Below are positions 34,558 through 38,925 of a DNA stretch of 38,925 nucleotides, one piece after another. Numbering within the stretch: the stretch's first letter is position 1; every line of letters starts with the position of its first letter. The position numbers were made by a program, and so were the translations under genes. The notes below the pieces were generated by a model. The model was not told the DNA's origin. It worked only from the letters and a program-made list of their open reading frames with translations, and searched no databases. The stretch lies in assembly GCA_902767275.1 (NCBI GenBank), contig CACXGY010000049.1:1-38925 (forward strand). Reading direction: 5' to 3'. Source of the DNA: an uncultured bacterium (GTDB taxonomy: Bacteria; Cyanobacteriota; Vampirovibrionia; Gastranaerophilales; Gastranaerophilaceae).

Positions 34558-34622
34558 TTTGTCGACGTTCCCTTTTTGTTTCTTACTCCGTTTGACTATT
34601 TCCCTATAGTCCTACAATTCGT

Positions 34623-34650
34623 TTTACGGCTTTTTTGCCATGAAACTTTA
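34623..34650 (-). promoter_or_regulatory. Sigma-28-like promoter of giant gene A
   Basis: On the minus strand TAAAGTTT (34643-34650) is followed after 12 bases by GCCGTAAA (34623-34630). The canonical FliA/SigD promoter is TAAAGTTT-N11-GCCGATAA, so the -35 is perfect, the -10 is one step off, and the spacer is one base longer. CTATAGGGAAA (34599-34609) follows in the 5' leader. The paralogue has the same arrangement. Confidence 0.5.
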
Positions 34651-34719
34651 ATAATAATATGTAATTACGTACATTTTGTTACAAAACTTTACAAAATTGA
34701 TTGATAATCAGTGATTATA

Positions 34720-35420
34720 ACTCCCTTTTACAAGGGGAGTCGGCTTTGTTGTGATTTTGTTGAGGTTTTATGGTTACAAAGCCGGTGGGGTTGCCAATTT
34801 ATAAAGGCAGTAGGGACATTAAGACATAAGTAGTATAAAGTGCGATGTTTCGCACCGATTTATCAAACCGGTAACCCATCCTCAGTCCTTCCCTTGTCAA
34901 GGGAAGGATGTAATGTTCCCTGCCCTTAGCAAGGGAAAGAAATTATCTTACCCTCCTTGTGCCAGGGAGGGTCGCTATTGTTTAGATTTTGTTATTACAA
35001 AAGCGGGGTGGGTGGTCTGTTTTTTTAAATCTTTGATTTACAAAATCGGTAACCCATCCTCAGTCCTTCCCTTGTCAAGGGAAGGATGTCATATTCCCTG
35101 CCCTTAGTAAGGTAAAGAAATTATCTTACCCTCCTTGTGCCAGGGAGGGTCGCTATTGTTGTGATTTTGTTATTACAATAGCGAGGTGGGTGGTCTGTTT
35201 TTTTTAATCTTTGATTTACAAAACCGGTAACCCATCCTAAGTCCTTCCCTTGTCAAGGGAAGGACGTCATGTTCCCTGCCCTTAGCAAGGGAAGGGTTAG
35301 GGAAGGGTTGCCAATGTTGAAGGCACAAGGGCATGGCATTATGCAGTAGGGTGCGATATTTCGCATCGATTTATCAAATCGGTAACCCATCTTCAGTCCT
35401 TCCCTTCTCAAGGGAAGGAA
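34720..35420. repeat. Tandem hairpin-rich intergenic repeat array, about 178-bp unit
   Basis: The segment GGTAACCCATC begins at 34870, 35048, 35226 and 35381, giving two periods of exactly 178 bp and a last one of 155 bp. Each unit carries an inverted repeat CCTTCCCTTG-T-CAAGGGAAGG, a TTCCCTGCCCTTAGCAAGGGAA hairpin, ACCCTCC...GGAGGGT, and a stem TCGCTATTGT...ACAATAGCGA around GTGATTTTGTTATT. A divergent first copy starts at 34720 with a different but self-complementary stem. No credible open frame, target-site duplication or transposase is seen. It fills most of the 1.1-kb gap between the two giant genes. It looks like a REP/MITE-like non-coding element. Confidence 0.85.
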
Positions 35421-35586
35421 GAAAATAGCAAATATGACGGGTTTAACCCGTCAAAAATTTAAAAATATTCTCTATCTAATCAGTACCACATCCATAGTTT
35501 TTTCTTTATCAATGGAAGTATGTGTGTCCTCTGTCAAAAGAATGTAATGAAAATGTTAACTTTTGTAACATTTTTATTTTAATGTT

Positions 35587-35614
35587 TAAAGATTTATCCC
35601 AAATGTGCCGTATT
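35587..35614 (+). promoter_or_regulatory. Sigma-28-like promoter of giant gene B
   Basis: TAAAGATT (35587-35594), 12 bases, then GCCGTATT (35607-35614), matching the element before giant gene A in both boxes and spacing. CTATAGGGAAA (35640-35650) lies in the leader 20 bases before the start codon. TTTTGTAACA lies just upstream (35561-35570). Confidence 0.5.
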
Positions 35615-35669
35615 ACATAATGGAATATCTTGAGATGTTCTATAGGGAAAAGAAAAGGAAATTTGACAA

Positions 35670-38558
35670 ATGGGAATGTCAGCGTCACAAGTAAGATTTT
35701 TATCTCTCCAAAATCGTAAAAACGATGTTGGAAGACAACTTATGACACTTTCTAACAGAAAGATGGCATTATCTCGTGATATGAATAAGGTTTCACAAAA
35801 CTATACTCAAGCATTGAACCAAAAGACTTTGCAATGGTCAAATGATTCAGGTGCTACATATAGAGCATTATCTTATGATCTTATGATGAAACCTAATGAT
35901 GACAACTTTGAAGTTCCATATATAGTAAGTACAAGAGATGGCAAAGTGGTTGTAGATAATGTACCTACACTCGTAGGTAAGGATGAAAACGGTAATTATG
36001 GTGTTTTAACGAATAGTTTAACATATCCTAATAACGAAATGACTTATGAATACTTTGCTAATAAGATTACAACCGCTGAAACTCTTGACGGCTCAACAGG
36101 TCAAATTTATACAACAACAGATGGGTTGATTGCAGGTACTGCAAACAGGGGCGCTTATGTTGTACCTAACGGAGCGTTAGATTACGGTTTTGAAAACACC
36201 TTGAGATATCAAATTTTTGAAGAATTAGGTTTGGTTGATTCATCAACAACTACTGATTACAAAGCATTATTGACTCAAATGTATGGCAATCAAGAAGCAT
36301 ATAAATATGGTAACTACAGAGGGTTGTTAATGAATTATCTTGGCAATGGTGCAAAAAACTTTAATACAGCAGATGGTGCTATTGTTTCATTGGATGAAGC
36401 AGGTCGAGCAACAACGTTAACACTTAATGGTGTTAATTATGGATCATTTGGCGATTTATTTGGATATATTGATCCGTCGACCGGAACATGGGCTGTAAAT
36501 TCAGATGATACAAAAGTTGGTTGTTTGATGGGTAACCTCGCTCTTGCAGAATTAGCATTAGAAGAATATGATCAATGGTTAGGTGAAATGAAAGAATTTA
36601 ATCTTGATTCTACTACAACCTTTAACTTTACTGCTACTTCCGGCAGAACCGGTTCTTGGACTGTTGATCCGTTTATGAGCATGAATAATTGTGTCAATTC
36701 TGATGGTGGTGTGACTAATGATTTTCCAGATCAACTTACTGCTCCGGCAACCGATACTGACGGTAACCCAATTACAGCAACATTGTTTGATAAAAGTTGG
36801 TTAAGTAATACAGTTAGTGGATATACAACTATTGCTGATGCATCTTGGAAAGATATATATGAAAATAATACCCCTGTAAAATTGATGGGTAGTATGTCAA
36901 AATCAGGACTTGTTACCGGATTTTTAGCAGGATTAGTAAACAGTTTAGAACAAGGCAGCGGATATATCGGTGTTGAAGGAAACACCTGGTCGTTTACTAA
37001 TCAAGCACATTCCGGTAATGAGATGGTAAAAGATGTTGACGAATACGGTAATGAAAATGGAGAAATGATTTCGGTTCAAGATGCAGCAAAAAAATTCGCT
37101 TTAAGTAAAACTGTTCAATATTTCGGAACCCTTGAACAATATAAAAATAATTACGGGGGTTGTGGTTCATGCCATTCGACGGAACATTTTTATGAATGTG
37201 CTGCTGATGCCGGAGAGGAAGATAGTTTTAACGGATTAGGTCGCTCTGATTCAGGAAGATGTTTCTGGCATAGTATAACTCATTTTGTTGGTGGTGTTTT
37301 TGAAACTATCGCCGGTGGTGTATGGACTGCTTTAACATCGGTTGTTTCTTTGGGAGGAACCTTTGACGGGTTTATTCACCTTGATACAGGGCTTGTTACT
37401 GACGGGTGGGATAATTTTTCTGATTCTTGGCAAGGCGATGGTGCAGCCTATACTCTTGATATGCAAAATGTACTTAAAACATATTTAACATACTATGAAA
37501 TGTATATGCAAGCACATGAAGACGGATATAATCTACTATTAGGCGAAGGTATGAACTCAGATATTTCATTGGGAACAACTTGTAATGATTTATATTTTAG
37601 AACAGCAGCAGAACAATTTGGTAATACACCAACTTCTCAATCAGGTAATGTACATACTTATGACAATGGAGATGTATATGATATTCAAACATATAATAAT
37701 GCAGGAAATCAAATGATAATTGAATGGAAAGGACAAACAAAAAATGATGATGATGAATGGGAACCATTAACACAAACTACTATAAAATTAACTACACCTC
37801 AAACCGCTGTAAATTGGAGTGTACAAACAAACCCTGATGGTACAAAAGAATATGTATCTAATAATGTGCAATATGATACAATAGTTCAAGATCAAAACGG
37901 TAATGTTTCTTATTATTTAGGCACAACATTAGTAAATATTAATAAAAAACAACAGGTTCAAACAGATAGTTATGGTGGATTACAGATTAAAACAGGTGCT
38001 ACTACATTTACTAATAAAATCCATGCATATTTAACAAAAGATAAAAAATTCCAAGAACAACTCGAAAAAGATAGAGATGATGCATTGAAAGCAATCGAAG
38101 AAATGAATGACAAGATGAAGAACTTCTTCACGGGTAAAGAAACCAAGTTAATGGATTTTTATGATGCAATGTTTTTACGAATTGCTGAAAGCGGATGGGT
38201 TTGTGACCCTAAAGTTAATAATGAAGGTACCGGCAGAGAGTATTTAAACAACAAATTGATGAATACTGATTACTTTGTAACAGTTTGCAGAGAAAAACCT
38301 GATGAAGCAGGTTATAACTACACTAACAAACTTGCAACAAACGTAATGAAGATATTTGAAGTTAATGATGACAATGCTCAAAACAGAGCCTTATCAAAAT
38401 ACGAATCTGAAAAGAGTATAATCTCTGCAAAAGAACGTAAAGTTGATGCGATGATGCGTAAACTTGAAACAGAACAAGAGGTTATCAATACAGAACTGGA
38501 ATCTGTTCAAAAGATTGTTAATGAGAATATAGATAAGACATTCAAGATATTCGCCTGA
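35670..38558 (+). CDS. Giant 'MGMSASQ' family protein B: conserved helical ends, Cys/His-containing variable centre
   Basis: 962 residues, transcribed divergently from its paralogue. The N-terminal ~215 and C-terminal ~145 residues align with paralogue A, including 'MGMSASQVRFLSLQNRKN', 'RQLMTLSNRKMALSRDMN' and the terminal 'DKTFKIFA'. The middle differs: residues 498-502 read C-G-S-C-H, a CxxCH motif as in c-type haem sites, followed by more Cys/His ('EHFYEC', 'CFWHSITHF') and a hydrophobic stretch 'GGVFETIAGGVWTALTSVV' that could insert into a membrane or pack in a core. No signal peptide is present, so haem attachment would need a non-standard export route; metal binding is likelier. AAAAGGAAA precedes the start. 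The start is at 'MGMSASQ'; the second Met at 35676 is possible. Confidence 0.8.
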   Translation: MGMSASQVRFLSLQNRKNDVGRQLMTLSNRKMALSRDMNKVSQNYTQALNQKTLQWSNDSGATYRALSYDLMMKPNDDNFEVPYIVSTRDGKVVVDNVPTLVGKDENGNYGVLTNSLTYPNNEMTYEYFANKITTAETLDGSTGQIYTTTDGLIAGTANRGAYVVPNGALDYGFENTLRYQIFEELGLVDSSTTTDYKALLTQMYGNQEAYKYGNYRGLLMNYLGNGAKNFNTADGAIVSLDEAGRATTLTLNGVNYGSFGDLFGYIDPSTGTWAVNSDDTKVGCLMGNLALAELALEEYDQWLGEMKEFNLDSTTTFNFTATSGRTGSWTVDPFMSMNNCVNSDGGVTNDFPDQLTAPATDTDGNPITATLFDKSWLSNTVSGYTTIADASWKDIYENNTPVKLMGSMSKSGLVTGFLAGLVNSLEQGSGYIGVEGNTWSFTNQAHSGNEMVKDVDEYGNENGEMISVQDAAKKFALSKTVQYFGTLEQYKNNYGGCGSCHSTEHFYECAADAGEEDSFNGLGRSDSGRCFWHSITHFVGGVFETIAGGVWTALTSVVSLGGTFDGFIHLDTGLVTDGWDNFSDSWQGDGAAYTLDMQNVLKTYLTYYEMYMQAHEDGYNLLLGEGMNSDISLGTTCNDLYFRTAAEQFGNTPTSQSGNVHTYDNGDVYDIQTYNNAGNQMIIEWKGQTKNDDDEWEPLTQTTIKLTTPQTAVNWSVQTNPDGTKEYVSNNVQYDTIVQDQNGNVSYYLGTTLVNINKKQQVQTDSYGGLQIKTGATTFTNKIHAYLTKDKKFQEQLEKDRDDALKAIEEMNDKMKNFFTGKETKLMDFYDAMFLRIAESGWVCDPKVNNEGTGREYLNNKLMNTDYFVTVCREKPDEAGYNYTNKLATNVMKIFEVNDDNAQNRALSKYESEKSIISAKERKVDAMMRKLETEQEVINTELESVQKIVNENIDKTFKIFA

Positions 38559-38604
38559 CGGATATGTGTGCCTATTTTAAATGCAATAAGGCAATAAGTG
38601 TATA

Positions 38605-38857
38605 TTCCCTGCCCTTAGCAAGGGAAAAAATTATCTTACCCTCCTTGTGCCAGGGAGGGTCGCTATTGTTGTGATTTTGTTATTACAATAGCGAGGTGGG
38701 TGGTCTGTTTTTTAAAATATTTGATTTACAAAACCGGTAACCCATCCTCAGTCCTTCTCTTGTCAAGGGAAGGAAGTAAAAATTCCCTGCCCTTAGCAAG
38801 GGAAGGGTTAGGGTAGGGTTGCCGATTATTGAAGGCAATAGGGCTATAAGTAGTATC
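38605..38857. repeat. Further copy of the hairpin-rich intergenic repeat downstream of giant gene B
   Basis: From TTCCCTGCCCTTAGCAAGGG at 38605 the sequence follows the same order as the array at 34720-35420: ACCCTCC...GGAGGGT, the TCGCTATTGT/ACAATAGCGA stem, GGTGGGTGGTCTG, GGTAACCCATC (38736), CCTTC...GGGAAGG, then AGGGTTGCC as in 35306-35320. So the giant gene B lies between copies of the same element. The last 68 bases of the window show nothing else. Confidence 0.85.
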
Positions 38858-38925
38858 TTATCTTGAAATGTAAAAAGTATGTGTGTACATAATAAATCTT
38901 ATGGGTATATATTTAATTTAATTTA

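Noticed and set aside
34913..35107. 64-residue plus-strand open frame in the repeat array
   Set aside because: It lies wholly in the repeat unit, its sequence repeats with the array, and it has no ribosome site.
34720..35420. CRISPR array
   Set aside because: The units are about 178 bp, internally conserved along their length and contain hairpins, and there are no short unique spacers of similar length nor cas genes.
35431..35460. TGACGGGTT/AACCCGTCA hairpin as terminator
   Set aside because: Neither strand has a T-run after the stem and no gene ends nearby; it seems a lone palindrome at the edge of the repeat array.

Overview
This is an AT-rich, gene-dense stretch of a bacterial chromosome. 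It encodes an outer-membrane TpsB/Omp85-type beta-barrel, a lipoprotein PPIase, a periplasmic-type murein peptide amidase and MurA, so the cell is probably diderm. I think a gut-associated member of Candidatus Gastranaerophilales (Vampirovibrionia, formerly Melainabacteria) is the best guess. That rests on base composition, the 'MGMSASQ...' giant-protein family and short N-terminal 'SFxG' motifs, which I recall from that group. It is recognition from memory, not a database result. No phage, insertion sequence, CRISPR array or tRNA is visible.

Positions 1-6.2 kb: a class III aminotransferase cut by the window edge, overlapped by an alpha/beta hydrolase with a Cys nucleophile and a small membrane protein; tmk on the other strand; a regulator made of four tandem GntR-type winged helices, with a perfect 23-bp palindrome just upstream of its promoter; then murA and a small duplicated 'RWYD' protein. 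Positions 6.2-11.4 kb: a tightly overlapping minus-strand operon mfd - parvulin lipoprotein - M14 amidase.

Positions 11.4-15.5 kb look accessory: a coiled-coil protein with a hydrophobic segment, a putative ADP-ribosyltransferase-fold protein, and a metzincin protease without a signal peptide. Positions 15.5-24.5 kb are mostly housekeeping: ybaB-recR, an OppF-type ATPase, a large M16 protease, a PHP phosphoesterase, and a plus-strand operon of a membrane protein, a zinc-ribbon protein, rph, a degenerate metallophosphoesterase and a phosphoglycolate-phosphatase-like HAD. At 24.63-24.81 kb I find a structured RNA with its own promoter that fits 6S RNA. It is followed by a class I aminotransferase and NAD+ synthetase, both on the minus strand.

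Positions 28.3-38.9 kb are the most unusual part. They hold a small membrane protein, a TpsB-like outer-membrane transporter without a recognisable TpsA partner, a 119-residue peptide with a Gly/Ser-rich tail, and two divergent ~970-residue paralogues. The paralogues have conserved N- and C-terminal helical ends and unrelated centres, an architecture like flagellin or hook-associated proteins. Both are preceded by matching sigma-28-like promoter elements (TAAAGnTT-N12-GCCGTA). A tandem array of 178-bp hairpin-rich repeats lies between them and another copy lies beyond the second gene. My leading candidate for an undescribed system is this surface/secretion locus, possibly linked to the four-domain regulator by TTTTGTAA-type sites.
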